This document shows, piece after piece, positions 55,428-64,000 of a stretch of 64,000 nt of DNA; position 1 is the stretch's first letter; each line of letters opens with the position of its first letter. The stretch is from Methylobacterium sp. SyP6R (GTDB lineage Bacteria; Pseudomonadota; Alphaproteobacteria; Rhizobiales; Beijerinckiaceae), in contig NZ_JAAQRC020000001.1 of the NCBI RefSeq assembly GCF_019216885.1, positions 6,005,501 to 6,069,500 of the forward strand, in the 5' to 3' direction. A program made the position numbers and the translations under genes. The notes under the pieces are model-generated. The model did not search any database. It was not told the DNA's origin and saw only the letters and a list, made by a program, of their open reading frames with translations.

Positions 55428-56509
55428 CGCGTCTCCGCCCGGAAGAGCAGGCTGCTATCGCCGTAGGAATAGAAGCGGTAGCCGCGTTCGATCGCGGCGG
55501 CGTAGGCCGCCCGCATCGGTTCGAGCCCGGCAAAGGCCGAGACCAGCATGAACAGCGTCGAGCGCGGCAGGTGGAAGTTGGTCATCAAGACGTCCACCGC
55601 GCGGAAGCGGTAGCCGGGCGTGATGAAGATGTCGGTGGCGCCGGTCCAGGGCCGGATCGTCCCGTCCGGCTCGGCGGCGCTCTCCAGGAGCCGCAGCGCC
55701 GTGGTGCCCACCGCCACGATGCGCCCGCCCGCCGCCCGCGCCCGGTTCAGGGCCTCGGCCGCCTCGGGCGTGATCTCGCCGATCTCGGCATGCATCCGGT
55801 GCGCGTCGGTGTCGTCGGCCTTGACCGGCAGGAAGGTGCCGGCGCCGACATGGAGCGTCACCCGCACCTGCGCGAGGCCGGCCGCATCGCAGGCCGCCAG
55901 CAGGTCGGGCGTGAAGTGCAGGCCGGCGGTCGGCGCCGCCACCGCCCCGGGCTCGCGAGCATAGACGGTCTGGTAATCGGCGGCGTCCTGCGCGTCGGTC
56001 GGGCGCTTGGCGGCGATGTAGGGGGGCAGCGGCAACTCGCCGAGAGCGGCCACCGCCTCGTCGAGGGCAGGTCCCGCGAGGTCGAAGGCGAAGGTGGTCT
56101 CGCCCCCCTCCCCGCGCGCGACGATGGTGGCGTCGAGGCGGGTCATGGCGCAGGTCTCGCCCTCCCCGGCCCCGCCGAAGCTGACCCGGTCGCCGACCTT
56201 CAGGCGCTTGGCCGGCCGCACGAAGGCGCGCCAGCGATCCGGCGCCTCCCGCAGGTGGAGCATCGCCTCGAGGCGCACCGTGGTGCCGTCCCGGTGGCGC
56301 AGGCCGCGCAGGCGCGCCGGGATCACCCTGGTGTCGTTGAACACCAGCACGTCGCCGGGCCGCAGCAGGCCGGGGAGATCGCGCACGATGCGGTCCTCCG
56401 GCCTTGAGCCGGGATGGAGCAGCATCAGCCGGGCGCCGTCCCGCGGCACTGCGGGCCGGAGGGCGATGCACTCCTCCGGCAGGTCGAAATCGAACAGGTC
56501 CACGCGCAT
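55424..56509 (-). CDS. queA: S-adenosylmethionine:tRNA ribosyltransferase-isomerase QueA
   Basis: A 361-residue enzyme that moves the ribosyl part of SAM to preQ1-tRNA, forming epoxyqueuosine. Family blocks: [75 protein letters not shown] and [21 protein letters not shown] 56509 gives the typical start; the ATG at 56575 would add 22 residues without similarity. It is upstream of and coupled to tgt. Confidence 0.94.
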   Translation of the reverse strand: MRVDLFDFDLPEECIALRPAVPRDGARLMLLHPGSRPEDRIVRDLPGLLRPGDVLVFNDTRVIPARLRGLRHRDGTTVRLEAMLHLREAPDRWRAFVRPAKRLKVGDRVSFGGAGEGETCAMTRLDATIVARGEGGETTFAFDLAGPALDEAVAALGELPLPPYIAAKRPTDAQDAADYQTVYAREPGAVAAPTAGLHFTPDLLAACDAAGLAQVRVTLHVGAGTFLPVKADDTDAHRMHAEIGEITPEAAEALNRARAAGGRIVAVGTTALRLLESAAEPDGTIRPWTGATDIFITPGYRFRAVDVLMTNFHLPRSTLFMLVSAFAGLEPMRAAYAAAIERGYRFYSYGDSSLLFRAETR

Positions 56510-56632
56510 CCGGCCCTTCAGCCAGGATTCCGCCGCCGGATCAATGGGGCAGACGCACATCCCGCCGGAGGGCATGGCGCACCGGCCCCCGGCGCCCCAT
56601 CTGGAACGGCGTCGTCGTCAGGAGTTCCCGTC

Positions 56633-56839
56633 ATGGCCAGCCATCCGACCCTCGATGCCGAGCTCGTCGTCTGGTGGGACGCCGAGGCGGCGCGGCTGGA
56701 CAGCCTCGCGGCCTCCGCACGCTTCGGCTTCATGCGCCAGCACTATGCACGCAAGGCGGCGACGGCACGGGCGCGGGCCCAGGTGAGCCGCCTGCGCGAG
56801 CAGGCCCGGTCCGCAGGAGACCGGCCGGCCACGGCCTGA
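56633..56839 (+). CDS. Small hypothetical protein
   Basis: A 68-residue helical protein (MASHPTLDAELVVWWDAEAARLDSLAASARFGFMRQHYARKAATARARAQVSRLREQARS). It is basic towards the end, without membrane or export signals. CAGGAG is located 8 bases before its ATG, which supports translation. It starts beyond the queA gene on the opposite strand and runs before the CDF transporter. No family recognised. Confidence 0.55.
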   Translation: MASHPTLDAELVVWWDAEAARLDSLAASARFGFMRQHYARKAATARARAQVSRLREQARSAGDRPATA

Positions 56840-56983
56840 CCGCACATCCCTGACCGGGCGTCATAGCCCGAGCTATGACCTGTGCCGTGGCCTTCCCGGG
56901 GGGCGCCGCCTTAAGGGAGCGGCGCCGCGCCGCAGCGGGCGCCATTCCTCTGCGGCACCGACCAAGCTTCTCGGAACATCGTC

Positions 56984-57871
56984 ATGGAACGTGCGCAAGC
57001 CGCCGCCCTCGCCAGCGCCGGGGTCGGGCTCCTGGTGCTCGCCCTCAAGTTCTTCGCCTGGTGGATCACCGGGAGCCTCGCGCTCTATTCGGACGCGCTC
57101 GAGAGCATCATCAACGTCGTGGCGGCGATGACCGCCTTCGTGGCGTTGCGCGTCGCCGCCCAGCCCGCCGACCAGAACCATCCCTACGGCCACCACAAGG
57201 CCGAGTATTTCTCGGCGGTGATCGAGGGCGCGCTCATCATCGTCGCCGCGGTGGTGATCCTGCGCGACGCCTACGACGCGATCCTGGCACCCAAGACCCT
57301 CGACGCGCCGCTGATCGGCGTCGCGGTGAACGGTCTGGCCACGGTGATCAACCTGGTCTGGGGCATGATGCTGGTCCGGCGCGGGCGCGACTGGCGCTCG
57401 CCCGCCCTGGTGGCGGACGGCAAGCACGTGCTGGCCGACGTCTTCACCTCCGCCGGTGTGCTGATCGGGCTCGGGCTCGCCACCGCGACCGGCTGGGCGA
57501 TCCTCGATCCGGTCATCGCCGCAGTGGTGGCCGTCAACATCCTGTGGTCGGGTGGCGCGATGGTGCGCGACTCGGTCAACGGCCTGATGGACGAGGCGGC
57601 GCCGCCCGAGATGGTGGGGCAGATCCGCCGGCTGATCTCCGAGCACGGCGAGGGCGCGCTGGAAGCCCACGACGTGCGCACCCGCCACGCCGGCCAGGTC
57701 ACCTTCATCGACTTCCACCTCGTGGTCCCGGGCGAGATGACGGTGGCGGAATCGCACACGATCTGCGACCGGCTGGAAGCCGCGATCGAGGGCGCGGTGG
57801 AGGGCGCCGTGGTGACGATCCACGTCGAGCCGGCGGAAGAGGCCAAGCAGCGCGGGCTACCGGTTATCTGA
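56984..57871 (+). CDS. Cation diffusion facilitator (CDF) transporter
   Basis: A 295-residue CDF exporter with six TM helices and a cytoplasmic C-terminal domain. The metal site halves are YSDALESIINV (TM2) and DGKHVLADVFTSAGVL (TM5, HxxxD). The first half reads D-x3-E rather than the D-x3-D of FieF/YiiP, as in other Rhizobiales members. HPYGHHKAEYFSAVIEGALI is the family signature. It exports Zn2+, Fe2+ or a similar ion by proton antiport; specificity is not clear. Confidence 0.9.
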   Translation: MERAQAAALASAGVGLLVLALKFFAWWITGSLALYSDALESIINVVAAMTAFVALRVAAQPADQNHPYGHHKAEYFSAVIEGALIIVAAVVILRDAYDAILAPKTLDAPLIGVAVNGLATVINLVWGMMLVRRGRDWRSPALVADGKHVLADVFTSAGVLIGLGLATATGWAILDPVIAAVVAVNILWSGGAMVRDSVNGLMDEAAPPEMVGQIRRLISEHGEGALEAHDVRTRHAGQVTFIDFHLVVPGEMTVAESHTICDRLEAAIEGAVEGAVVTIHVEPAEEAKQRGLPVI

Positions 57872-57938
57872 GGCGCGCGCCCTTGCGGCGGACCGCTCCG
57901 CCCGGCGACAAGGCCGATGCAACGGAGGACGGACGAGC

Positions 57939-58235
57939 GTGACGGGTGCCGACGACGATTACGTGTACGACGAGGCGACGGGCGAGTGGCGCCCAGGCAG
58001 CGAGATGAAAGCCGCCGCGACCCGCGAGGTGCGCGACGCTTCCGGCACCATGCTGGCCGACGGCGATTCCGTCACCCTGATCAAGGACCTGAAGGTCAAG
58101 GGCGCGAACCAGACCCTCAAGCAGGGCACGGTGATCCGCTCGATCCGGCTCACCGACAACGACGACGAGATCGATTGCCGGCACGAGACCATCAAGGGTC
58201 TGGTGCTGCGCACGGAGTTCGTGCGCAAGCGGTGA
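57939..58235 (+). CDS. PhnA/YjdM-type protein without zinc ribbon
   Basis: A 98-residue protein aligning to the C-terminal domain of YjdM/PhnA: REVRDASGTMLADGDSVTLIKDLKVKGANQTLKQGTVIRSIRLTDNDDEIDC-x-H, ending KSEF-like LRTEFVRKR. The N-terminal CxxC...CxxC zinc ribbon of E. coli YjdM is missing; DDDYVYDEATGEW is all that remains. GTG 57939 follows CGGAGGA. Despite the old name, the role of this protein is unknown. The repeat A3 element follows. Confidence 0.85.
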   Translation: MTGADDDYVYDEATGEWRPGSEMKAAATREVRDASGTMLADGDSVTLIKDLKVKGANQTLKQGTVIRSIRLTDNDDEIDCRHETIKGLVLRTEFVRKR

Positions 58236-58297
58236 GTGTTTCCCGAGCCTGTTCGACAGGCTCGCGGCATAGTAGATGCTTTTTAATCTCACCCGCG

Positions 58298-58428
58298 ACC
58301 TCATCCTGAGGTGTTGGTCGATTGAAAATCGACCAACCTCGAAGGAGAGCTCCAAAAGTCTCAGCGCTCCCTGGAGCTCTCCTTCGATGTCAGTCCATCT
58401 CCGATGGACTGACACTTCAGGATGAGGT
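58298..58428. repeat. Repeat family A, copy 3
   Basis: 131 bp. Same outer arms and central stem as copies 1-2. The left hairpin is TTGGTCGATT-gaa-AATCGACCAA and the right is TCAGTCCATC-tcc-GATGGACTGA; the latter equals the left hairpin of copy 2 except for the loop. It lies between convergent genes. Confidence 0.92.
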
Positions 58429-58470
58429 CGTGAATGGGATGAAATCTCTCATCACCAACCGGACGGGCTC

Positions 58471-59679
58471 TCACCGTTCGCTCAGCACCGGCACCATCCG
58501 GCGCATCGCCTCGGTGAGGTCGGCGGCGGAGCGGGCGAAGCACAGTCGCAAGAAGCCCTCGCCGCCAGGCCCGAAGGCCGAGCCCGGCGCAAGCCCGACA
58601 TTCGCCTGATCGACGATGCGCTTGGCGAGGCGGACATCGTCCGGCTCGGACGGCACCCGCGGGAAGGCGTAGAAGGCGCCGGGGGGCGAGGGCAGTTCGA
58701 CGCCCAGCAATGCGCTCAAGGCGTCGCAGACGATGGCCCGCCCGGCCCGTGCCTGCGCGATCTGCTCGGCGACGAGCGATTCGCCCTCCCGGATCGCCGT
58801 AATCGCGGCATGCTGCAGGAAGGTGGCGACGCCCGACGTGCCGTAGAGGACGAGCCCGTCGACGATCCGGCCGATCGAGGCCGGGCCCTCCAGCCAGCCG
58901 ACCCGCCAGCCGGTCATCGCCCAGTTCTTCGAGAAGGTCTGGACGAACAGCACCCGGTCGCGATCCTCGTTCTGCCAGACGTCGCGGATCGAGGGCGCCC
59001 GGCCCGACGCTTCGTGAGCGGGATCGAAGCAGAACCGGCCGTAGATCTCGTCGGCGACGATCCACAGGTCGTGGCGGCGGGCGATGTCCAGGACTGCCGC
59101 GAGGTCGGCCTTCGTCGCGACCCACCCGGTCGGGTTCGCCGGGGTGTTGAGGACGATGGCCCGGGTGCGCGGGGTGATCGCGGCGGCGATCCGGGCGATG
59201 TCGAGGCTCCAGCCGTTGCGGGCATCGAACTGCATCGGCACCGCGACGGGCCTAGCTCCCTGCATGGCGACCGCGCCGAAGAAGTTCGACCAGGTCGGGG
59301 TCGGCAGCACCACCTCGTCGCCGGGCTCGGCCGCGATGCGGATCGCGGTGTGGAAGGCATGCATGCCGCCCACCGTCACGAAGAATCGTTCCGGCCCGAC
59401 GGGATCGCCGTAGAGTCCCGAAACGTACTCGGCCAGGGCTTCGCGCAGCGGCGCGATGCCGAGCATCCGGGTGTAGAAGGTGGCGCCGTCGCGCAGGGCC
59501 CGCTGCGCCGCCTCGGCGATGAAGGCCGGCGTCGGCCGGTCGCCCTCCCCGACCCAGAGCGGGATCAGGCCGGGCCGCTCGACGCCGTAGGCCACGAGCT
59601 CGCCGATGCCGCTCGGCCACACCCCAGCCGCCTCGCGGCTCACCGGCGGCATTGTGTCGGGCAGGGGCGTGACGGTCAT
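58471..59679 (-). CDS. Pyridoxal phosphate-dependent aminotransferase (class I/II)
   Basis: A 402-residue fold type I aminotransferase. LWVGEGDRPTPAFIAEAA, FVTVGGMHAFHTAI, LPTPTWSNF, LNTPANPTGWV (Asn), ADEIYGRFCFD (PLP Asp) and FSKNWAMTGWRVGW (PLP Lys) are the conserved blocks, and FLRLCFAR carries the substrate Arg. Similar to arogenate/aspartate or branched-substrate enzymes, but the specificity is undetermined. It is leftward, after repeat A3. Confidence 0.9.
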   Translation of the reverse strand: MTVTPLPDTMPPVSREAAGVWPSGIGELVAYGVERPGLIPLWVGEGDRPTPAFIAEAAQRALRDGATFYTRMLGIAPLREALAEYVSGLYGDPVGPERFFVTVGGMHAFHTAIRIAAEPGDEVVLPTPTWSNFFGAVAMQGARPVAVPMQFDARNGWSLDIARIAAAITPRTRAIVLNTPANPTGWVATKADLAAVLDIARRHDLWIVADEIYGRFCFDPAHEASGRAPSIRDVWQNEDRDRVLFVQTFSKNWAMTGWRVGWLEGPASIGRIVDGLVLYGTSGVATFLQHAAITAIREGESLVAEQIAQARAGRAIVCDALSALLGVELPSPPGAFYAFPRVPSEPDDVRLAKRIVDQANVGLAPGSAFGPGGEGFLRLCFARSAADLTEAMRRMVPVLSER

Positions 59680-59756
59680 GCTGGGACTCACCGATGGAAC
59701 GGGAGACCCAGGGATCGCAAGCGGCACGCTCCGGCGCAAGCCGGAGCGTGTGGGAG

Positions 59757-60575
59757 TCAGATCCGCGTGGCGATGAAGAACCAGCGCGTCCCTTCGAGCG
59801 AGCCGGTCTCGCTCAAGGGAACGAACGGCCCCTCGTCCGAGCGGCAGAAATGGCGCTTGAACCGGTCGGCGGGAAAGTAGCCGAGCAGCCTGTCGACCGA
59901 CCCGCCGAACTTTTCGAGGCCCGCCCCGCCATGGACCTCGATGAACCAGTTCGGGATCCGGTCGCGCGACGCGCCGGCCCCGTCCAGCACCGCGCATTCG
60001 AAGCCCTCGACATCGACGTAGACGATGTCCGGCGTGCCGAATTCCTGCACCAGGCTGTCGATCGAGCGGCTCTTGACCTGAACCTTGCCGTGGGTGCCGG
60101 CACCGCCGTCTACCTGGCCGTTCAGGCTCTCGTTGAATTCCAGCACCCCGTCCTCGCTCGCCGCGGCGGCGTGCAGGATCGTCAGGTTGCGGACGCCGTT
60201 GAGGGCGACGTTCTCGTTGGCGACGCGGGCATTATGCGGGTTGGCCTCGAGCGCCACGACCCGGCCGGTGGGGCCGACATGGCTGGCGAGCTGCAACGCC
60301 ACCACGGCCTGGTGCGCGCCGAGGTCGAACACCACCGCACCGTCCTTGAGTGCCCCGCTCTCCTTGAAGAACGCGATCTCGGCGAGCATTCCCGAATCGT
60401 GGTCGTACCATTCGGCCCCGACCGGATCGCACAGGCTGACCTTCAGATCGATCCCGCCGAAGCGATGCGACACGACTCGCTGCTCGAAGGACTTGAGCGA
60501 GCGCTCCAACTTGGCTCGCCGGGCCATGGATTGCATCCATGGCGGCATCAACTGCTTGGACAACGCCGTCAACAT
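59757..60575 (-). CDS. FkbM-family methyltransferase
   Basis: A 272-residue SAM-dependent methyltransferase. VFDLGAHQAVVALQLASHVGPTGRVVALEANPHN is the SAM site (~residues 85-118), followed by NGVRNLTILHAAAA and DIVYVDVEGFECAVLDGA, the FkbM hallmark. FkbM proteins methylate hydroxyls of sugars or secondary metabolites. ATG 60575 is used; the frame continues upstream to GTG 60674 without a better start. No glycan genes are adjacent, so the substrate is open. Confidence 0.82.
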   Translation of the reverse strand: MLTALSKQLMPPWMQSMARRAKLERSLKSFEQRVVSHRFGGIDLKVSLCDPVGAEWYDHDSGMLAEIAFFKESGALKDGAVVFDLGAHQAVVALQLASHVGPTGRVVALEANPHNARVANENVALNGVRNLTILHAAAASEDGVLEFNESLNGQVDGGAGTHGKVQVKSRSIDSLVQEFGTPDIVYVDVEGFECAVLDGAGASRDRIPNWFIEVHGGAGLEKFGGSVDRLLGYFPADRFKRHFCRSDEGPFVPLSETGSLEGTRWFFIATRI

Positions 60576-60760
60576 GGGATGACTGACCCTCTCACCGATC
60601 GCCGGAAGTTCATAGCAGATTGGGGGCGGGGGGCCGAAGCGGGTTCGGGTTTCTCGGTTAAGCAGTTCTGGCACGGGAGAGTGAAGGTCGTACGTCTATC
60701 GTCAAGATTTCGGTGAGAGACGTGTTACCCCATGCTAATACATCAATTGATAAACTAGGA

Positions 60761-60985
60761 AAGCGCGGGTTTCCCCTCTCCCCGCGGGCGGGGAGAGGCC
60801 TGAGCTCCGAAGGGGCTCAAGGAGCGGCGAACCGTAGGTTCGCCGCGAGGGTGAGGGGGTGTTTCCGGAGGAGCCTCAGCCGCCACCACCCCCTCACCCT
60901 CGCTCCGGCTACGCCTCCGCTTGCCGAGCCCCCTGAACGGAGGCTCGGCCCTCTCCCCGCCCGCGGGGAGAGGGGAAACCTGTGC
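60761..60985. repeat. Repeat family B, copy 5
   Basis: About 225 bp with end hairpins of the CCTCTCCCCGCGGGCGGGGAGAGG type, outer arms AAGCGCGGGTTTCCCC/GGGGAAACC and the central GAGGGTGAGGGGGT pair. Between FkbM and glgB genes; it fills most of the 437-bp gap 60576-61012, the rest of which shows nothing recognised. Confidence 0.9.
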
Positions 60986-61012
60986 CTCTTCTTGTGGCCG
61001 TCGTCTATATCC

Positions 61013-63541
61013 TCAGCCCTGCCGCACCAGGATCAGCGTCGCCAGCGGCGGCAGCGACAGGGTCAGCGAGTGATCCTGCCCATGCGAGGGCTCCGCCGCC
61101 GCATCGACCCCGCCGTAATTGCCGACATTGCTGCCGCCATACCCTTCGGCATCCGAGTTGAACGCCTCACGGTAATGACCGGCCATCGGCACGCCGATGC
61201 GATAGCCGTGCCGCACGACCGGGGTGAAGTTCGAGACCACGACCGCGATCTCTCCCGGCGCGCGTCCCTTGCGGGCCCAGGCGATGACGTTGTTCTCGGC
61301 ATCGTCCGAGACCAGCCACTGGAAGCCGGCGGCCTCGGTGTCGCGCTCATGCAGCGCCGGGGTCGCGATGTAGAGGTGGTTGAGGTCGCGGACCAGGGCC
61401 TTGAGGCCGGCGTGGAACGGATCGTCCAGCAGATGCCAGTCGAGGCTCTGGTTGTGGTTCCACTCCTTCTCCTGGCCGAACTCGCCGCCCATGAACAGGA
61501 GCTTCTTGCCGGGATGGCCCCACATGAAGCCGAAATAGGCGCGCAGGTTCGCGAATTTCTGCCAGCGGTCGCCCGGCATCTTGCCGAGCAGCGAGCCCTT
61601 CCCGTGCACCACTTCGTCGTGGGAGAGCGGGAGAATGAAGTTCTCCGAGAAGGCGTAGAGCAGGCCGAAGGTCAGGTCGTGGTGGTGGTAGCGGCGATGC
61701 ACCGTCTCCTTCGAGATGAAGCGCAGGGTGTCGTGCATCCACCCCATGTTCCACTTGAAGCCGAAGCCGAGGCCGCCGGTATAGGTCGGGTGCGAGACGC
61801 CGGGCCAGGAGGTCGATTCCTCCGCCACCGTCATCGTGCCGGGGGCGTGGCTGTAGGTCGCCTCGTTGGTCTTGCGCAGGAAGTCGATGGCTTCGAGGTT
61901 CTCGTTGCCGCCATACTGGTTCGGGATCCACTCGCCCGCCCGGCGCGAATAGTCGAGGTACAGCATCGACGCCACCGCATCGACCCGCAACCCGTCGAGG
62001 TGGTAGTGTTCGAGCCAGAACCGGGCGTTCGAGGCGAGGAAGGCCGAGACCTCCGTGCGCCCGAAATTGTAGATGTAGGTGCCCCAATCCTGGTGGAAGC
62101 CCTGGCGCGGGTCGGCATGCTCGTAGAGATGCGTGCCGTCGAACTGGCCGAGGCCGTGGGCGTCGAGGGGGAAGTGGCCCGGCACCCAATCGAGCAGGAT
62201 GCCGATGCCGGCCTCGTGCGCCGCGTTGACGAACTCGGAGAAATCCTCCGGCGAGCCGAAGCGGCTGGTCGGCGCGTAGAGCGAGACCGGCTGGTAGCCC
62301 CAGGACCCGTCGAACGGATGCTCGGTGATCGGCAAGAGCTCGATATGGGTGAAGCCCATTTCCTTGGCATAAGGAATCAGGCGGTCGGCCAGTTCGCGAT
62401 AGGTGAGGTAGCGGTTGCCCTCGCCGGGCACCCGCGCCCAGGAGCCGAGATGGACCTCGTAGATCGAGATCGGGCCGTGGCGATGGTCGAGCGCGTTGCG
62501 GCTCTGCATCCAGGCCTGGTCGCGCCAGACCGGTGACGGCAGGCCTTCGAGTCGCGACGCGGTCTCGGGCGGTTGCTGGGCCGCGAAGGCGACCGGGTCG
62601 GCCTTGAGCGGCAGCAGCGCGCCGTCGGGCCCGCGGATCTCGAACTTGTAGTGGCCGCCCTTCTTCAGTTCGGGGATGAACAACTCCCAGACGCCGCCAT
62701 CCGGCCACAGCCGCATCGGGTGGCGCCGTCCGTCCCAGTCGTTGAAGTCGCCGACCACCGAGACGCGGCGGGCATTCGGCGCCCAGACCGCGAAGCGGAA
62801 GCCCGGCGTGCCGCCGATCTCGACCGCCTGCGCTCCGAGCACCCGGTGCACGGCGTCGTTGCCGACATCGCGCAGGAGGCCGATCTCCTGCTGGTTCAGG
62901 GTCGCGCCGTACTCGTAGGGGTCGCGCCGGGTGCGCTCGGTATTGTCCCAGCCCTCGACGGCGAGGCGGTAATCCGGCCGCTGCGGATGGGAAAAGCTCG
63001 CGACGAAGAAGCCGGCCGGGTGGCGTCGCTCCATCGGAACGCGGGTGTCGCCGATCACCACGGTGGCGGCACGGGCCTCCGGCAGCACCGCGCGGACCTC
63101 CCACTGCCCCTCCCCGACCTCGTGCGGCCCCAGCACCGCGAAGGGGTCGCCGTGCTCGGCCCGCATCATCGCCTCGACGGCGTCGGGATGGACCGCGTAG
63201 GCGCGGCCCGGCACCGGCGGCCGGGCGGGACGGCTCGGGGCCGGCCCGGACACCTTCGGTGAGGCCGCCGCCTGCATGGCGGCGACGCGCAGGGAGACGT
63301 GCTTCTTCGGCTTGGACGACACGGATCCCTTGCCCTTCTTGCCCGACTTCTTGTCCATGCCCTTGGCACCGGCCGTGACCGGCGTGACCAGCACGGCCGC
63401 GACCTTGGACTTGTCCGCCTTCGCTGGCTTGCCGGTCTTCTTGCCGGTATCTCTGGAACTGTCGGTCACGGGCATCCCAAGGTTGCGGTCGGTCTGGTGC
63501 CGGCGAGCGGCCGGCTTCCGGGCGCGGGTCTCGTCGTCCAT
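61013..63541 (-). CDS. glgB: 1,4-alpha-glucan branching enzyme GlgB
   Basis: An 842-residue GH13 enzyme making alpha-1,6 branches in glycogen. An N-terminal Lys/Ala-rich extension (~1-100) precedes the usual N1 and CBM48 domains. Catalytic blocks: [28 protein letters not shown] (nucleophile Asp), [15 protein letters not shown] (acid Glu) and [10 protein letters not shown]. The basic extension is longer than in typical GlgB (~730 residues). Its ATG is 3 bp after the stop of the upstream maltokinase-type gene, so they are co-transcribed in a trehalose/maltose-to-glycogen pathway. Confidence 0.95.
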   Translation of the reverse strand: MDDETRARKPAARRHQTDRNLGMPVTDSSRDTGKKTGKPAKADKSKVAAVLVTPVTAGAKGMDKKSGKKGKGSVSSKPKKHVSLRVAAMQAAASPKVSGPAPSRPARPPVPGRAYAVHPDAVEAMMRAEHGDPFAVLGPHEVGEGQWEVRAVLPEARAATVVIGDTRVPMERRHPAGFFVASFSHPQRPDYRLAVEGWDNTERTRRDPYEYGATLNQQEIGLLRDVGNDAVHRVLGAQAVEIGGTPGFRFAVWAPNARRVSVVGDFNDWDGRRHPMRLWPDGGVWELFIPELKKGGHYKFEIRGPDGALLPLKADPVAFAAQQPPETASRLEGLPSPVWRDQAWMQSRNALDHRHGPISIYEVHLGSWARVPGEGNRYLTYRELADRLIPYAKEMGFTHIELLPITEHPFDGSWGYQPVSLYAPTSRFGSPEDFSEFVNAAHEAGIGILLDWVPGHFPLDAHGLGQFDGTHLYEHADPRQGFHQDWGTYIYNFGRTEVSAFLASNARFWLEHYHLDGLRVDAVASMLYLDYSRRAGEWIPNQYGGNENLEAIDFLRKTNEATYSHAPGTMTVAEESTSWPGVSHPTYTGGLGFGFKWNMGWMHDTLRFISKETVHRRYHHHDLTFGLLYAFSENFILPLSHDEVVHGKGSLLGKMPGDRWQKFANLRAYFGFMWGHPGKKLLFMGGEFGQEKEWNHNQSLDWHLLDDPFHAGLKALVRDLNHLYIATPALHERDTEAAGFQWLVSDDAENNVIAWARKGRAPGEIAVVVSNFTPVVRHGYRIGVPMAGHYREAFNSDAEGYGGSNVGNYGGVDAAAEPSHGQDHSLTLSLPPLATLILVRQG

Positions 63542-63544
63542 GGG

Positions 63545-64000
63545 TTACGCACCTTTCTGGTCGGCCAGGATGGCCAGCACGCCGCGGGCCGGAATCTCGA
63601 TCCAGTCCGGACGATTGTTGGCCTCGTAATCGATCTCGTAGAGCGCCTTCTGCAACAGGCAGAGGCGCAGCAGGCGCTCCCGCGTCGCCTCGTCGGTGAC
63701 GGCGGCGCGGCTGCCGTCGACGGTGGCGGCATAGGCCTCCAGGAAGGCCCCGCTCACCATCCCGCGCCAGGCCGCGACGGCGGACTTCGCCCGCTCGCTC
63801 GCATCGGCGAAGCGCGAGGCGACCTCCCGGGTCACGGTCTCGCCGCCATAGGCGAAGGAGCGCAGGATGCCGGCGACGTCGCGCAACGGCGTCGACTTCG
63901 CCCGGCGCTCGTCCACCGGCCGCGACGGCTCGCCCTCGAAATCGACGATGATGAGGTCGTCCTGCGAGGCGAGCACCTGGCCGAGATGATAGTCGCCGTG
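63545..64000 (-). CDS. Maltokinase-type domain, 3' end (partial)
   Basis: The last ~151 codons of a gene running off the window. HGDYHLGQ at the edge is the kinase catalytic loop, and IIVDFEGEPSRPVDERRAKSTPLRDVAGILRSFAYG is the following metal and activation region of maltokinase / TreS-linked Pep2 domains. The segment FLEAYAATVDGS...LQKALYEIDYEANNRPDWIEIPARGVLAIL ends it. In Rhizobiales the domain is usually fused to trehalose synthase; whether that is so here cannot be seen. It makes maltose 1-phosphate, feeding GlgE, and is directly upstream of glgB. Confidence 0.85.
   Translation of the reverse strand, partial: HGDYHLGQVLASQDDLIIVDFEGEPSRPVDERRAKSTPLRDVAGILRSFAYGGETVTREVASRFADASERAKSAVAAWRGMVSGAFLEAYAATVDGSRAAVTDEATRERLLRLCLLQKALYEIDYEANNRPDWIEIPARGVLAILADQKGA

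Overview
This window is a gene-dense, strongly GC-rich alphaproteobacterial chromosome segment. Codon use, many GTG starts, ATGA/GTGA/TGATG overlaps, an MbfA-type ferritin-VIT protein and abundant palindromic intergenic repeats all point to Rhizobiales. The best guess is a Methylobacterium-like member of the Methylobacteriaceae; this is inference, since no rRNA or other marker is present. I see no prophage, transposase, CRISPR array, tRNA or rRNA.

Layout. 1-2220: end of lptD, then pdxA-rsmA. 2.3-7.5 kb: stress or envelope proteins (DUF4142, Spy/LTXXQ), a class IV aminotransferase, a ChaA-type Ca2+/H+ antiporter and a tandem-repeat hypothetical. 7.8-14.7 kb: a leftward branched-chain-type ABC transporter (livFGMH plus binding protein) with a D-glutamate cyclase-family gene and a LysR regulator. 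14.8-19.4 kb: an L,D-transpeptidase lipoprotein divergent from a histidine kinase/NtrC-type regulator pair, followed by a secreted protein whose upstream DNA carries a sigma-54-like promoter and two enhancer-like sites. 19.5-25.9 kb: MFS transporter, metallophosphoesterase, ArsB-like transporter, a fused YdcZ pair and a TAXI-type binding protein. 26-28.5 kb: glcF and mbfA. 29.2-32.5 kb: LPS assembly genes (DUF374 acyltransferase, waaA, lpxK) and a DUF2093 gene. 32.6-35.4 kb: nucleoside salvage (cdd, purine nucleoside phosphorylase, deoA). 35.7-43.7 kb: SGNH hydrolase, ornithine decarboxylase-family enzyme with a GNAT, acyl-CoA synthetase, duplicated PPC protein, a second GNAT and a radical SAM protein. 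43.8-49 kb: unknown protein, moaB, zinc metallopeptidase, uracil-DNA glycosylase, ETF-quinone oxidoreductase. 49-58.3 kb: chemoreceptor, TPR protein, ispE, tgt-queA (queuosine), CDF transporter and a PhnA-like protein. 58.4-64 kb: aminotransferase, FkbM methyltransferase, glgB and the end of a maltokinase-type gene.

Two things stand out. First, a compact sigma-54 signalling unit: the kinase and regulator genes overlap, and the last codons of the regulator gene hold two near-identical palindromic sites 22 bp apart, ahead of a correctly spaced -24/-12-like promoter for the next gene. Second, four families of structured intergenic repeats (called A to D here). Family A folds like a cloverleaf, and its side hairpins differ between copies, mostly with pairing kept. 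A 44-bp perfect palindrome sits on the mbfA promoter and looks like an iron-response (Irr-type) operator.
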